A DNA stretch of 64,000 bases from Streptomyces albireticuli (GTDB taxonomy: Bacteria; Actinomycetota; Actinomycetes; Streptomycetales; Streptomycetaceae), in NCBI RefSeq assembly GCF_002192455.1, contig NZ_CP021744.1, positions 4,060,001-4,124,000 of the forward strand, in the 5' to 3' direction. The position numbers were made by a program, and so were the translations under genes. Within the stretch, counting starts at the first letter, position 1; each line of letters begins with the position of its first letter. The notes under the pieces were generated by a model. That model saw nothing but the letters and a program-made list of their open reading frames with translations, was not told the origin of the DNA and searched no databases. Shown one piece after another: positions 16,215-24,713 of the stretch.

Positions 16215-17624
16215 TCACTCCACGGGCGCCGGACCCCACTTCGTGTCCCCCGGCGGCTGCTGGTACGAGGGCCTGCCCGTGGAACCGCTGGTGCGGAAGG
16301 ACCTGCCCTGGTCGTCGATCCGGAGGGTCCCGCGCCGGCCGCCGCTGGACCACTGGAGCTCCAGGTGCCACCGCACGTCGCGTTGCTTCGCGTCGGCCTT
16401 GATGTAGAAGACCTCGGGGTCGGTGCGGCTCACCTTGTACGGGAAGTCGCGCTGACCGGCCACCGGGGTGAGGGCGGGCGACCCGGCGTCGAGGTCGACG
16501 CCGAAGGCGCGCGTGGCCACGTCCCCGCCGCACCCGACGCCGGTGGCGTACGCGTTCCAGGCGAGCGGCGCGCCCGTGCCGTCCACCCGGACGTGCAGCT
16601 GCTCCAGCACGACCGTGTCCTTGCCGGCGCCCTGCAAAGTGATCTTGATGAACTGCTGGTCGGCGACGACGGCGCCGAGCTCGGACGCCCAGGCGGGCGC
16701 GTCCTGCTCGATGGGGGGCTTCGGCATCTCGGCCGGGGCCCGGTTGACCAGGAAGCGCTGGGAGCAGGGGCTCTCGTAGGCGTACGGCCGGGTGTGGGCG
16801 GTCAGGGGGGCGTCGCCCCCGTCACCGCCGGCCTTGTCGTCGCGGTCGGCGCCGGCCTCTCCGCCGCCGGCCTCCTGCTTGCCGGGGGCGCCGGGTGACG
16901 CGGCGTCATCCGGGGCCGTGGACGCGGCGGGCTCGTCGCCGTCCTTCTCCTTCTCCTTCTTCTCCTCCTCCGGAGAGGCGGACGGCGTGCCGGACGGGCC
17001 CTGTCCGGGCTTCCCGGGCGCGGCCGCCCCGGGCTTCCTGGAGGAGGAGGCCGCGGCGGGCCCCTTCTTCCCGTCGCCGCCGTCGCTCCCGACGAGGCCG
17101 ACGGCGAGCGCGGCGGAGCCCGTCACGCCCATGACGCAGGCCACGGCCAGGGCGGCCAGGACGCCCTTACGGGGCCGCCGCTTCCGCTGCGGGTGGTCGG
17201 CAGGTACGGCCGCCGGGGGCGGTGTCGCCGTCGTGTCCTCCGGCGGCGGTGGTGTGGTTCCCGCCCGGGGAGCCTGCTCCACCGGAGGCGCGGGTTCCGG
17301 TCTTGGCGGGGCCGCCTCGGCCGTCGCCGCCACAGCTTCCGTGCGGGCGGCCCCGGCTGACGCCCCGTCGGCCTCGGGCTTACGGCCGCGTGCCGCGTCC
17401 GCGAGGATCCACGCCCGGTGGACCCGCATCATCTCTTCCGGCGTGGCCTTGCACAGGCGGGCCAGCCGCTCCACCGGAGCGAACTCCGCCGGCACGGTGG
17501 ACCCGTTGCAGTAGCGGTGCAAGGTCGACGTGCTCACGTGCAGCCGCTTGGCCAGCACCCCGTAACTCAGGCCCGAGCGCTCCTTCAGCGCGCGCAGCAG
17601 ATCCGCGAGACCGTTGGCCTCCAC
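16215..17624 (-). CDS. Helix-turn-helix membrane protein with extracytoplasmic domain
   Basis: A 469-residue protein. The GTG at 17624 is preferred because GGAGGGGCGAA precedes it; longer in-frame starts at 17642 and 17666 lack a ribosome site. The N-terminus is an XRE-type HTH domain (LLRALKERSGLSYGVLAKRL, HVSTSTLHRYCNG). A charged Ala/Pro-rich linker leads to one membrane helix (GVLAALAVACVMGVTGSAAL, about residues 160-185). A low-complexity stretch and a ~170-residue outer domain with two cysteines follow. Such one-piece DNA-binding/membrane-sensing proteins are common in Streptomyces. Lying between two divergently placed DUF4232 genes, it may regulate them; this is inference. Confidence 0.75.
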   Translation of the reverse strand: MEANGLADLLRALKERSGLSYGVLAKRLHVSTSTLHRYCNGSTVPAEFAPVERLARLCKATPEEMMRVHRAWILADAARGRKPEADGASAGAARTEAVAATAEAAPPRPEPAPPVEQAPRAGTTPPPPEDTTATPPPAAVPADHPQRKRRPRKGVLAALAVACVMGVTGSAALAVGLVGSDGGDGKKGPAAASSSRKPGAAAPGKPGQGPSGTPSASPEEEKKEKEKDGDEPAASTAPDDAASPGAPGKQEAGGGEAGADRDDKAGGDGGDAPLTAHTRPYAYESPCSQRFLVNRAPAEMPKPPIEQDAPAWASELGAVVADQQFIKITLQGAGKDTVVLEQLHVRVDGTGAPLAWNAYATGVGCGGDVATRAFGVDLDAGSPALTPVAGQRDFPYKVSRTDPEVFYIKADAKQRDVRWHLELQWSSGGRRGTLRIDDQGRSFRTSGSTGRPSYQQPPGDTKWGPAPVE

Positions 17625-17831
17625 TTCGCCCCTCCGTCCCATGTCCCCGTTCCAGGGAACACCCATTCCCCCAGGTCAGAGCCAGTGCGAGCGTTCCGGC
17701 GTCCCTAACGGGCCGGTTGTGCTGGCGCCAGGGACGCGGCGTCGCACAAGCTTTCGTCATCCAAGCACGCCGCTCCCGGATCCGGTCGAGCGGCGCTCCG
17801 CTTCCCCTCCCCCTGAAGAGAGAGATCCGCC

Positions 17832-18560
17832 ATGCGCGCCTCCGTCCGCCGGCCCCGTCTGTTCGCCGCCGCCTCCGTCGTGCTCGCCGCACTCGCCCTG
17901 ACGGCGTGCGAGAGCGGAGAGGGTACCCGCGCGGAGGGTGCCGCCTCCCAGCCCGCCCAGGCGGACCGCCCCTCGCAGCCGGCGGGGCCGAGCGAGCCGG
18001 CCGGGAAGCCCGACCGCCCGGCCGGGTCCGCCGCCTCCGGCGAGAAGGGGACGGGCGGTACGAGCACGGGCCAGGCAGGGAAGGGCGGTACGGGCGGCAA
18101 GGGCGCGGCCCACGGACCGGCCTCCGCCGACAGCGACCCGTACGCCCCCGAGAACCGGGTGGCCTGCACCGCCGACAACACCGAGATCATCGCCACGCCG
18201 GTCTCCCGCCCGCTCAACCACATGCTGCTCACGATCACCAACACCGGATCCAAGATGTGTGACCTGAAGGGCTACCCGATCGTCAGGTTCGACGAGGCCC
18301 AGTCCGTGCCGCCGGTCATGGAGCAGACCAAGCCCCAGGCGGTCACCTCGCTCGCCCCGGGCAAGAAGGGCTACGCCGGCGTGATCCTGTCCGCGGGCGA
18401 CGGCACGGGCGGCGAGGGCCGCACGGCACAGAGCCTGGAGATCGGCTTCGAGGGCGGCGGCAGGATGGCGGAGGCCGCCCTCCAGGCCAAGGGGGTGCAC
18501 ATCGACGACTCACTGCGGGTCACCTACTGGGTGTCCTCGTCCACGGACGCGCTCAACTGA
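17832..18560 (+). CDS. DUF4232 lipoprotein
   Basis: A 242-residue lipoprotein with the lipobox LALTAC and lipidated cysteine at residue 26. A Gly/Pro/Lys-rich, probably disordered spacer covers residues ~30-105. The C-terminal ~135 residues are a DUF4232 domain: VSRPLNHMLLTITNTGSKMCDL, GYAGVILSAGDGTGGEGR, IDDSLRVTYWVSSSTDAL. These blocks align one-to-one with the secreted protein at 15500-16027, so the two are paralogues that differ in anchoring (free versus lipid-tethered). AGAGAGA lies before the ATG. It is divergent from the HTH membrane protein gene. Confidence 0.85.
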   Translation: MRASVRRPRLFAAASVVLAALALTACESGEGTRAEGAASQPAQADRPSQPAGPSEPAGKPDRPAGSAASGEKGTGGTSTGQAGKGGTGGKGAAHGPASADSDPYAPENRVACTADNTEIIATPVSRPLNHMLLTITNTGSKMCDLKGYPIVRFDEAQSVPPVMEQTKPQAVTSLAPGKKGYAGVILSAGDGTGGEGRTAQSLEIGFEGGGRMAEAALQAKGVHIDDSLRVTYWVSSSTDALN

Positions 18561-18604
18561 CGCGCTCGCTCATCCGGCGCACCCGCTCACCTGACGCGGA
18601 CGAC

Positions 18605-18635
18605 GAAAAAGCCCCGGGCCGCTGGCCTGGGGCTT
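18605..18635 (-). terminator. Intrinsic terminator of tRNA-Gly
   Basis: Read on the minus strand, the inverted repeat AAGCCCC (18609-18615 complement) / GGGGCTT (18629-18635) with extra GC pairs inside is followed by TTTTT (18606-18610). It starts 13 bases beyond the tRNA 3' end. This is a textbook rho-independent terminator, with a T-run that is unusual for this GC-rich genome. Confidence 0.8.
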
Positions 18636-18647
18636 CGAGGAACTGCG

Positions 18648-18721
18648 TGGAGCGGGTGACGAGAATCGAACTCGCGCTCTGAGCTTGGGAAGCTCATGTT
18701 CTACCATTAAACTACACCCGC
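18648..18721 (-). tRNA. tRNA-Gly (anticodon CCC)
   Basis: On the minus strand a complete cloverleaf can be folded. The acceptor stem GCGGGTG pairs with CACCCGC, and the D-arm is GTTTAATGGTAGAAC. The anticodon stem is TGAGC/GCTCA with loop TTCCCAA (anticodon CCC, reading GGG), and the T-arm is GCGAG-TTCGATT-CTCGT. The discriminator base is T and CCA is encoded. The length is 74 nt including CCA. No tRNA-directed integration footprint is seen next to it. Confidence 0.95.
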
Positions 18722-18980
18722 GAGGACGCCCGTTCCGGGCATCGCATCGTCGCACACTGTACCCCATCGAAGGCCCCCGGCGCACTGGTCGCGGGGGTCT
18801 TCTTGGCGTGGCTGGGATCCGTGGGGCGGGTGGGGATGCGGCCGTGGGTGACGGGAGTTGGGGCGTACCGTGGGGCGGGGCAAGCCGTCGGGGGGCTTCC
18901 GGGAGTGCCGCCTTCAAGCCCGTCCCGTACATCCCCTAATGTGGCTTTTGTCTTTCACGTACATGGGGAAAGGGAGCTCG

Positions 18981-19151
18981 ATGGAGCGCACCGTCGTTCG
19001 TTGTGCCGAAGGGCACGTGTTCAGCACCGCTTCGTTCCCGATGCAGAATCTCGGCCCCGGCCGGCTCGGCCCCGGGCGGCTTCTCCGCTGCCCGCGCTGC
19101 GCCCGGCTGCGGCACTCCGTCCCGGTGACCGCCGGCGGACAGAAGCGATAG
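18981..19151 (+). CDS. Small zinc-ribbon-like protein
   Basis: A 56-residue protein starting at ATG 18981, with AAAGGGAG placed 5 nt upstream. It has two candidate metal-binding pairs, RCAEGHVF (Cys plus His) near the N-terminus and RCPRCARL at about residues 36-43, joined by a repeat-like LGPGRLGPGRLL stretch. The arrangement suggests a rubredoxin- or zinc-ribbon-type knuckle. No enzyme motif is present. It stands alone upstream of dcd and is followed by a long palindrome. Function unknown. Confidence 0.65.
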   Translation: MERTVVRCAEGHVFSTASFPMQNLGPGRLGPGRLLRCPRCARLRHSVPVTAGGQKR

Positions 19152-19221
19152 CGCGAACGAAGAGCCGGCGCAGTGGGCCGGAGCAGTGATCCGAGAGCGA
19201 CGAGCAGGGAGTCATGAGCGG

Positions 19222-19253
19222 CGCGGGCCCGGTCCGATCGGACCGGGCCCGCG
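19222..19253 (+). terminator. Perfect 32-bp palindrome between the small zinc-ribbon gene and dcd
   Basis: Arms 19222-19237 and 19238-19253 are exact reverse complements with no spacer; the centre is CCGATCGG. It can form a very stable hairpin after the small gene, without a T-run, and it also lies only ~31 nt before the dcd start. A terminator is the simplest reading. A protein-binding site is possible. Confidence 0.6.
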
Positions 19254-19283
19254 TTGTCCGGCTTCTCCGCGTATCCTCGACCC

Positions 19284-19859
19284 GTGCTTCTCTCAGACAA
19301 GGACATCCGGACCGAGATCGACGCCGGCCGGGTGCGTATCGACCCGTTCGACGAATCCATGGTGCAGCCGTCGAGCATCGATGTGCGCCTCGACCGCTAC
19401 TTCCGGGTGTTCGAGAACCACCGGTACCCGCACATCGACCCCGCGGTCGAGCAGGCGGACCTCACGCGTGAGGTGGTGCCGGAGGGCGACGAGGCGTTCA
19501 TCCTGCACCCCGGTGAGTTCGTGCTCGCCTCGACGTACGAGGTCATCACGCTCCCCGACGACGTGGCCTCCCGCCTGGAGGGCAAGTCCAGCCTCGGCCG
19601 GCTCGGTCTGCTGACGCACTCCACGGCCGGCTTCATCGACCCGGGCTTCTCCGGGCACGTGACGCTGGAGCTGTCGAACATGGCCACGCTGCCGATCAAG
19701 CTGTGGCCGGGGATGAAGATCGGGCAGCTGTGCATGTTCCGGCTGACCTCACCCGTCGAGCATCCTTACGGGTCCGCGAAGCACGGTTCCCGCTACCAGG
19801 GCCAGCGCGGGCCGACGCCCTCGCGATCCTTCCAGAATTTCCACCGCACGCAGGTCTGA
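19284..19859 (+). CDS. dcd: dCTP deaminase
   Basis: A 191-residue enzyme of the dUTPase superfamily that deaminates dCTP to dUTP for thymidylate synthesis. The start is GTG 19284 ([12 protein letters not shown]), matching the usual N-terminus. Diagnostic motifs are [10 protein letters not shown], the Dcd signature KSSLGRLGL, and [15 protein letters not shown] carrying the catalytic glutamate. The C-terminal [13 protein letters not shown] segment closes over the nucleotide. Length is typical. Some actinobacterial Dcd enzymes also hydrolyse dUTP; the sequence alone does not settle this here. The phosphoribosyltransferase gene follows 29 nt later, probably co-transcribed. Confidence 0.96.
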   Translation: MLLSDKDIRTEIDAGRVRIDPFDESMVQPSSIDVRLDRYFRVFENHRYPHIDPAVEQADLTREVVPEGDEAFILHPGEFVLASTYEVITLPDDVASRLEGKSSLGRLGLLTHSTAGFIDPGFSGHVTLELSNMATLPIKLWPGMKIGQLCMFRLTSPVEHPYGSAKHGSRYQGQRGPTPSRSFQNFHRTQV

Positions 19860-19888
19860 GCGACCAGGGAACAAGGCGAAGAGCAACA

Positions 19889-20386
19889 GTGAGTGAGATC
19901 CGCGAGAACCTGACCTACCCGATCTTCGGGCAGGCCATCCGTGAGCTGGCACAGACCATCGCGGACGACGGCTACGAGCCGGACATCATCCTCTCCATCG
20001 CGCGCGGCGGCGTCTTCGTCGCGGGCGGCCTGGCGTACGCGCTGGACTGCAAGAACATCCACCTGGTGAACGTGGAGTTCTACACCGGCGTCGGCACCAC
20101 GCTGGAGATGCCGGTCATGCTCTCCCCCGTCCCGAACGCGATCGACTTCTCCAACAAGAAGGTCCTGATCGCCGACGACGTCGCCGACACCGGCAAGACG
20201 CTCAAGCTGGTGCACGACTTCTGCCTGGAGCACGTCGCCGAGGTCCGCAGCGCCGTGATCTACGAGAAGAGCCACTCGCTCGTGAAGTGCGAGTACGTGT
20301 GGAAGAAGACCGACGAGTGGATCAACTTCCCGTGGAGCGTCGAGCCGCCGGTCGTGCGGCGCGAGGGCCAGGTCCTCGACGCGTGA
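19889..20386 (+). CDS. Type I phosphoribosyltransferase
   Basis: A 165-residue protein starting at GTG 19889 (MSEIRENLTYPIFG). The PRPP-binding loop is VLIADDVADTGKT at about residues 92-104. The pyrophosphate-loop region is ILSIARGGVFVAGGLA. The fold and length resemble Gpt/xanthine-guanine or hypoxanthine phosphoribosyltransferases, so a purine-salvage role is likely. The base specificity cannot be read from the sequence. It lies directly after dcd, linking two nucleotide-metabolism genes, and is closed by a very strong terminator. Confidence 0.85.
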   Translation: MSEIRENLTYPIFGQAIRELAQTIADDGYEPDIILSIARGGVFVAGGLAYALDCKNIHLVNVEFYTGVGTTLEMPVMLSPVPNAIDFSNKKVLIADDVADTGKTLKLVHDFCLEHVAEVRSAVIYEKSHSLVKCEYVWKKTDEWINFPWSVEPPVVRREGQVLDA

Positions 20387-20400
20387 GCGTCCGCTGACAC

Positions 20401-20446
20401 GAGAGAGGGCCCCGGCCGCGTTCTTACGCGGCCGGGGCCCTCTCTT
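20401..20446 (+). terminator. Strong hairpin terminator, convergent genes
   Basis: 18-base arms (20403-20420 and 20427-20444) are perfectly complementary around the loop TTCTTA, followed by TTT. The site lies between the phosphoribosyltransferase gene and the opposing Yip1 gene, and can act on both strands. Confidence 0.88.
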
Positions 20447-20469
20447 TCGTTCTCTCGCGCTTCCGGTGC

Positions 20470-21504
20470 CTACAGCGTGCCGAGCTTGATGATGGACAGC
20501 AGCGCGATCAGCTGGATGGACGAGGCGGCCAGCGCCCTCGGCCACGGCAGGTCGTGCGACTTGCTCACCATCGAGGTGAAGAGCACGCCCGCCACCAGCC
20601 AGGTGGCCCAGCCCAGCACCTGGACGAAGGGGCTGTCGCCGCCCATGAACATCGCGAACAGCAGGCGCGGCGCGTCCGTGATCGACATGATCAGCATGGA
20701 CAGGCCGACCGTCGGCTGCCAGAGGCCGTCGCCGCCGAGCTGCCGGGCCAGGGTGTGGGTGACGGCGCCGAGGATCAGGCCCGAGATCACCACCACGACG
20801 CCGGTGATCAGCACCGACGGCAGGCTGTTGGAGAGCGAGGCGTTCAGCACGTCCTCGCGGGCCTTGTCGAAGCCGAAGACGGCGAGCAGGCCGTAGACGA
20901 AGGTGACGACGAGGGCCGGGACCCAGACCGCGTGGTCGCGCATCTGCCAGAAGGTGGCGGACGGGCGCAGCACGATGCCGGTCAGCAGCTCCTTCCACGG
21001 CAGGCGCGGGCCGGGCGGCGGCGCGGGGGCGGCGGGGTAGGGGTCCTGGCCGCCGTACGGGTCCTGGCCGCCGTAGGCGTCGGGGCCGTCGCCGATGCTG
21101 AACTGCCGGGTGTGGCCGGGGTCGTCGCCGGGGCCCGGGGCGTAGTACGGGTCCTGCGGGGCGGGTCCCGGTCCGGGCTGCGGCTGCCCGCCGTACGGCT
21201 GGTTGTAGCCCGGCCGGCCCTGCTGGCCGTAGCCCTGCTGCCCGTAACCCTGCGGGTCGTAGCCCGGCCGGCCCTGGCCGTGCCCCTGGGGCGCGCCTCC
21301 GCCGAAGTACTCGGGCTCGTCGTACGCCGACGGCCGCTGCCACTGCTGACCGCCGCCGTGGCCACCGGCGGGTCCGCCGCCGTGCCCGCCGGGGCCGCCC
21401 TGACCGCCTTGGCCGCCGTACGGGGCCTGGTACTGCCCCGGGCGCTGTCCTTGCCGCGCGGGGTCGTGTGCGTCCCGTCCGCGTCCCATCCTGAATCCAG
21501 CCAC
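20470..21504 (-). CDS. Yip1-family membrane protein with Gly/Gln/Tyr-rich N-terminus
   Basis: A 344-residue protein. The first ~165 residues are low complexity (many GQ, GY, PYGGQ units), probably disordered. The second half carries four to five membrane helices (beginning WVPALVVTFVYGLLAVFG, then VLITGVVVVISGLILGAV) and fits the Yip1 superfamily of polytopic proteins of unknown function. The PWKELLTGIVLRPSATFWQM block before the first helix is characteristic of the actinobacterial members. The start is the GTG at 21504; an in-frame ATG at 21489 is an alternative. It is convergent with the phosphoribosyltransferase gene. Confidence 0.72.
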   Translation of the reverse strand: MAGFRMGRGRDAHDPARQGQRPGQYQAPYGGQGGQGGPGGHGGGPAGGHGGGQQWQRPSAYDEPEYFGGGAPQGHGQGRPGYDPQGYGQQGYGQQGRPGYNQPYGGQPQPGPGPAPQDPYYAPGPGDDPGHTRQFSIGDGPDAYGGQDPYGGQDPYPAAPAPPPGPRLPWKELLTGIVLRPSATFWQMRDHAVWVPALVVTFVYGLLAVFGFDKAREDVLNASLSNSLPSVLITGVVVVISGLILGAVTHTLARQLGGDGLWQPTVGLSMLIMSITDAPRLLFAMFMGGDSPFVQVLGWATWLVAGVLFTSMVSKSHDLPWPRALAASSIQLIALLSIIKLGTL

Positions 21505-21738
21505 ACCTCGAACGTACCCGTTCCACGAGGTCGCGGCGCTTGGGCCCCGGGAACGGGCCCGCCTTTGCGGCCGAGCTGTGACATCCCCTAAGGGAAAGAC
21601 CGGGGGTTGGGCAACTCTCGCTCCACACTGGGTATCAGCGGCATCCGGCGTCCCCCCTGTGGGCGTACGTCGCAGGGAGGACGAACGGGAGCGCGGAGGC
21701 GTGCCCGGGTGCGCCGAGGCGCCCCCGCGACGCCCTCT

Positions 21739-22245
21739 TCACCGCAGTGTGGTCTTCACCGGCACGCCTCCGCGCGAGCCCTTCCCGTCGACGCCGCCCA
21801 CGTTGTCGATCATCCGCTGGAGGACGGTGAGCGTGGCGGCGTACTCCTCGTCCGTGACGCCCTCGTGGATCTCCGAGCGCAGCCGGGTGACGAGGTCCTT
21901 CGTCCGGCTCTTGGCCTCCCGGCCGGCCTCCGTGAGCCGCAGGCGGCCGTCGGCGCCTTCGCGGAGCCAGCCGCGCGCGAGCAGGTGGTCGACGGCGTGG
22001 CCGGTCAGCTCGCGCCCCAGCTCGATGAACGGCCGCAGCCGGTCGCCGACCTCCTCGCGGGTGAGGCCGTCCTCGGCGCCCGCGACGTGGTTGAGCGTCC
22101 ACCACTGGGGCTGGGTGACGTCGGTACGGGCCATGGCGCTCTGGATGTGCCGGATGACCGCCTTGTCGGCGGCCCAGGTCCAGTAGCCGACCGGCTGGGT
22201 GGCGAGGGCGGCGGTGTCGGTGAGCTCGCGGTGTGTCGTCGTCAT
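21739..22245 (-). CDS. MarR-family winged-helix regulator
   Basis: A 168-residue protein. The ATG at 22245 is preferred; an in-frame GTG lies at 22251. The central region (TQPQWWTLNHVAG, EDGLTREEVGDRL, HAVDHLLARGWLREGADGRLRLTEAG) is a MarR-type winged helix with a clear wing (GADGRLRLT). Terminal helices, including the C-terminal LTVLQRMIDN, would form the dimer interface. No ribosome site precedes the start, and a promoter with a 24-bp palindromic operator ends just before it. Autorepression and a leaderless mRNA are therefore likely. No obvious target gene is adjacent. Confidence 0.85.
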   Translation of the reverse strand: MTTTHRELTDTAALATQPVGYWTWAADKAVIRHIQSAMARTDVTQPQWWTLNHVAGAEDGLTREEVGDRLRPFIELGRELTGHAVDHLLARGWLREGADGRLRLTEAGREAKSRTKDLVTRLRSEIHEGVTDEEYAATLTVLQRMIDNVGGVDGKGSRGGVPVKTTLR

Positions 22246-22258
22246 GTGCACGACGCTA

Positions 22259-22282
22259 TGACCTCAAGCATTGTTGAGGTCA
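22259..22282 (-). promoter_or_regulatory. MarR promoter with palindromic operator
   Basis: The inverted repeat TGACCTCAA (22259-22267) / TTGAGGTCA (22274-22282) has perfect 9-bp arms and a 6-bp centre. On the minus strand, TTGACC (22283-22278) serves as a -35 box and CATAGC (22260-22255) as a -10 box with 17-bp spacing. The palindrome therefore covers the -35 box and the whole spacer. The predicted start of transcription falls at or beside the ATG. Confidence 0.72.
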
Positions 22283-22380
22283 AGGGTCGGCGAGACATTC
22301 GGAGGAAGAACTTCCGGGGGTGGGCCGGGGTCGGCGGCGGAGGGCCGCGTCCGCGTCCACCGTGTCACGCCCGTACGACA

Positions 22381-22417
22381 ACGGCCGGTCCCCCGAAGCC
22401 TTCGGGGGACCGGCCGT
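22381..22417 (-). terminator. Hairpin terminator of the Fe-S reductase gene
   Basis: 18-base perfect arms (22381-22398 and 22400-22417) lie ~20 bases beyond the stop of the minus-strand reductase gene ending at 22437. No T-run is seen. Confidence 0.8.
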
Positions 22418-22436
22418 CACAGCGTGCTCGTACCGG

Positions 22437-24713
22437 CTACTTCACCGGCTCCGGCTCCGGCGCGTCCGCCTTCTCGCCGTCGCCCTCCGGCTCCACCGGG
22501 GTCTTCACCGACTCCAGCAGCAGCTGGGAGACGTCGACGACCTGGATGGACTCCTTGGCCTTGCCGTCGTTCTTCTTGCCGTTGACCGAGTCGGTCAGCA
22601 TGACGAGGCAGAAGGGGCAGGCGGTGGAGACGATGTCCGGGTTGAGGGACAGCGCCTCGTCCACGCGCTCGTTGTTGATGCGCTTGCCGATGCGCTCCTC
22701 CATCCACATGCGCGCGCCGCCCGCGCCGCAGCAGAAGCCGCGCTCCTTGTGGCGGTGCATCTCCTCGTTCCGCAGGCCCGGCACCTTCGCGATGATCTCG
22801 CGCGGGGGCGTGTAGACCTTGTTGTGGCGGCCCAGGTAGCACGGGTCGTGGTACGTGATCAGACCCTCGACCGGCGTGACGGGGATCAGCCGGCCCTCGT
22901 CGATCAGGTGCTGGAGCAGCTGCGTGTGGTGGATGACCTCGTACTCGCCGCCGAGCTGCGGGTACTCGTTGGCGATGGTGTTGAAGCAGTGCGGGCAGGT
23001 CGCGACGATCTTCTTCTTGGACTTCTCGACCTTGACGGCCGGTTCGCCGTCCTCGCCGTCGGTCTCGCCGAACGCCATGTTCAGCATCTCGACGTTCTGC
23101 TGGCCGAGCTGCTGGAAGAGGAACTCGTTGCCCAGGCGGCGGGCCGAGTCACCGGTGCACGCCTCGTCGCCGCCCATGATCGCGAACTTCACGCCCGCGA
23201 TGTGCAGCAGCTCCGCGAAGGCCTTCGTGGTCTTCTTGGCGCGGTCCTCCAGGGCGCCGGCGCAGCCGACCCAGTAGAGGTAGTCGACCTCGCTGAGGTC
23301 CTCGATGTCCTTGCCGACGACCGGGACCTCGAAGTCGACCTCCTTGGTCCACTGAAGGCGCTGCTTCTTCGCCAGGCCCCAGGGGTTGCCCTTCTTCTCC
23401 AGGTTCTTGAGCATCGTGCCCGCCTCGGACGGGAAGGAGCTCTCGATCATCACCTGGTAGCGGCGCATGTCGACGATGTGGTCGACGTGCTCGATGTCGA
23501 CCGGGCACTGCTCGACGCAGGCGCCGCAGGTGGTGCAGGACCACAGCACGTCCGGGTCGATGACGCCGTTCTCTTCGAGGGTGCCGATCAGCGGGCGCTC
23601 GGCCTCGGCCAGCGCCGCCGCCGGGACGTCCTTCAGCTGCTCCTCGGAGCCCTTCTCGTTGCCCTCGGCGTCCTTGCCGCCGCCCGCGAGCAGGTACGGC
23701 GCCTTGGCGTGCGCGTGGTCGCGGAGCGCCATGATCAGCAGCTTCGGCGACAGCGGCTTGCCGGTGTTCCAGGCCGGGCACTGCGACTGGCAGCGGCCGC
23801 ACTCGGTGCAGGTGGAGAAGTCGAGGATGCCCTTCCAGGAGAACTCCTCGACCTTGGAGACGCCGAAGACGTCGTCCTCGCCCGGGTCCTCGAAGTCGAT
23901 CGGCTTGCCGCCGCTCGTCATCGGCTGGAGCGCGCCCAGGGCGACGCCGCCGTCGGCCTCGCGCTTGAACCAGATGTTGGGGAAGCCCAGGAAGCGGTGC
24001 CAGGCCACGCCCATGTCGGTCTTCAGCGAGACCGTGATCATCCAGATGAACGACGTCGCGATCTTGATGCCCGCGACGAGGTAGGTGATGTTCTGGACGG
24101 TGTCGAGGCTCAGGCTGTTGAAGGCCGCGACCATCGGGTACGAGGCGAAGTAGCCGATCTCGTAGTGGTCGACGCCGTGCTGGGTGCCCTCCAGGGCGTG
24201 CAGCGTCATGATGCAGAGGCCGACGACGAGGATGACGGTCTCGACGAAGTACGCCTGGCCGAAGTTCGAGCCCGTGAAGCGGGACTTCCGGCCCGCCTTG
24301 CCGGGCTTGCTCAGCTGGCGGATGACGATCAGCGTCACGATGCCGACCGTCGTCATCAGGCCGAGGAACTCGACGAAGATCTCGTACGGCAGCCAGTCGC
24401 CGATGACCGGGATCAGCCAGTCGGCCTGGAAGAGCTGGCCGATCGCGTTGACGATCGTCAGCAGCAGCGAGAAGAAGCCCACCGCGACGAACCAGTGGGC
24501 GACACCGACGACGCCCCACTTGTTCATGCGGGTGTGGCCGAGGAATTCCTTGACGACCGTGATCGTGCGCTGCACCGGCTCGTCGGTACGGGTGCCCGCG
24601 GGTACGGGCTGCCCCATCCGCATGAAGCGGTAGAGCTGGAGGATGGCACGGCCGAACAGCGCGACGCCGACCGCGATTAGGACCAGCGACACGATGATCG
24701 CGGCGAGTTGCAT
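22437..24713 (-). CDS. Membrane Fe-S reductase (HdrD/Rv0338c-like)
   Basis: A 758-residue redox protein. The N-terminal ~250 residues hold about six membrane helices of the NarI/HdrE type (MQLAAIIVSLVLIAVGVALF, then WFVAVGFFSLLLTIVNAIG) for quinone or heme contact. Two [4Fe-4S] motifs follow, CTECGRCQSQCPA and CTTCGACVEQCPVD. Two CCG-type cysteine domains complete it, with YWVGCAG, CPHCFN, the DPCYLGRHN block and GFCCGAGGARMW. This fusion matches the actinobacterial heterodisulfide-reductase-like proteins such as mycobacterial Rv0338c. It probably links a quinone pool to a dithiol or Fe-S partner; the physiological substrate is not known. GAGGAG precedes the ATG at 24713. Confidence 0.85.
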   Translation of the reverse strand: MQLAAIIVSLVLIAVGVALFGRAILQLYRFMRMGQPVPAGTRTDEPVQRTITVVKEFLGHTRMNKWGVVGVAHWFVAVGFFSLLLTIVNAIGQLFQADWLIPVIGDWLPYEIFVEFLGLMTTVGIVTLIVIRQLSKPGKAGRKSRFTGSNFGQAYFVETVILVVGLCIMTLHALEGTQHGVDHYEIGYFASYPMVAAFNSLSLDTVQNITYLVAGIKIATSFIWMITVSLKTDMGVAWHRFLGFPNIWFKREADGGVALGALQPMTSGGKPIDFEDPGEDDVFGVSKVEEFSWKGILDFSTCTECGRCQSQCPAWNTGKPLSPKLLIMALRDHAHAKAPYLLAGGGKDAEGNEKGSEEQLKDVPAAALAEAERPLIGTLEENGVIDPDVLWSCTTCGACVEQCPVDIEHVDHIVDMRRYQVMIESSFPSEAGTMLKNLEKKGNPWGLAKKQRLQWTKEVDFEVPVVGKDIEDLSEVDYLYWVGCAGALEDRAKKTTKAFAELLHIAGVKFAIMGGDEACTGDSARRLGNEFLFQQLGQQNVEMLNMAFGETDGEDGEPAVKVEKSKKKIVATCPHCFNTIANEYPQLGGEYEVIHHTQLLQHLIDEGRLIPVTPVEGLITYHDPCYLGRHNKVYTPPREIIAKVPGLRNEEMHRHKERGFCCGAGGARMWMEERIGKRINNERVDEALSLNPDIVSTACPFCLVMLTDSVNGKKNDGKAKESIQVVDVSQLLLESVKTPVEPEGDGEKADAPEPEPVK

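Noticed and set aside
18648-18721. tRNA-Gly as an integration site for a mobile element
   Set aside because: No partial duplicate of the tRNA 3' end and no integrase gene were found around it.
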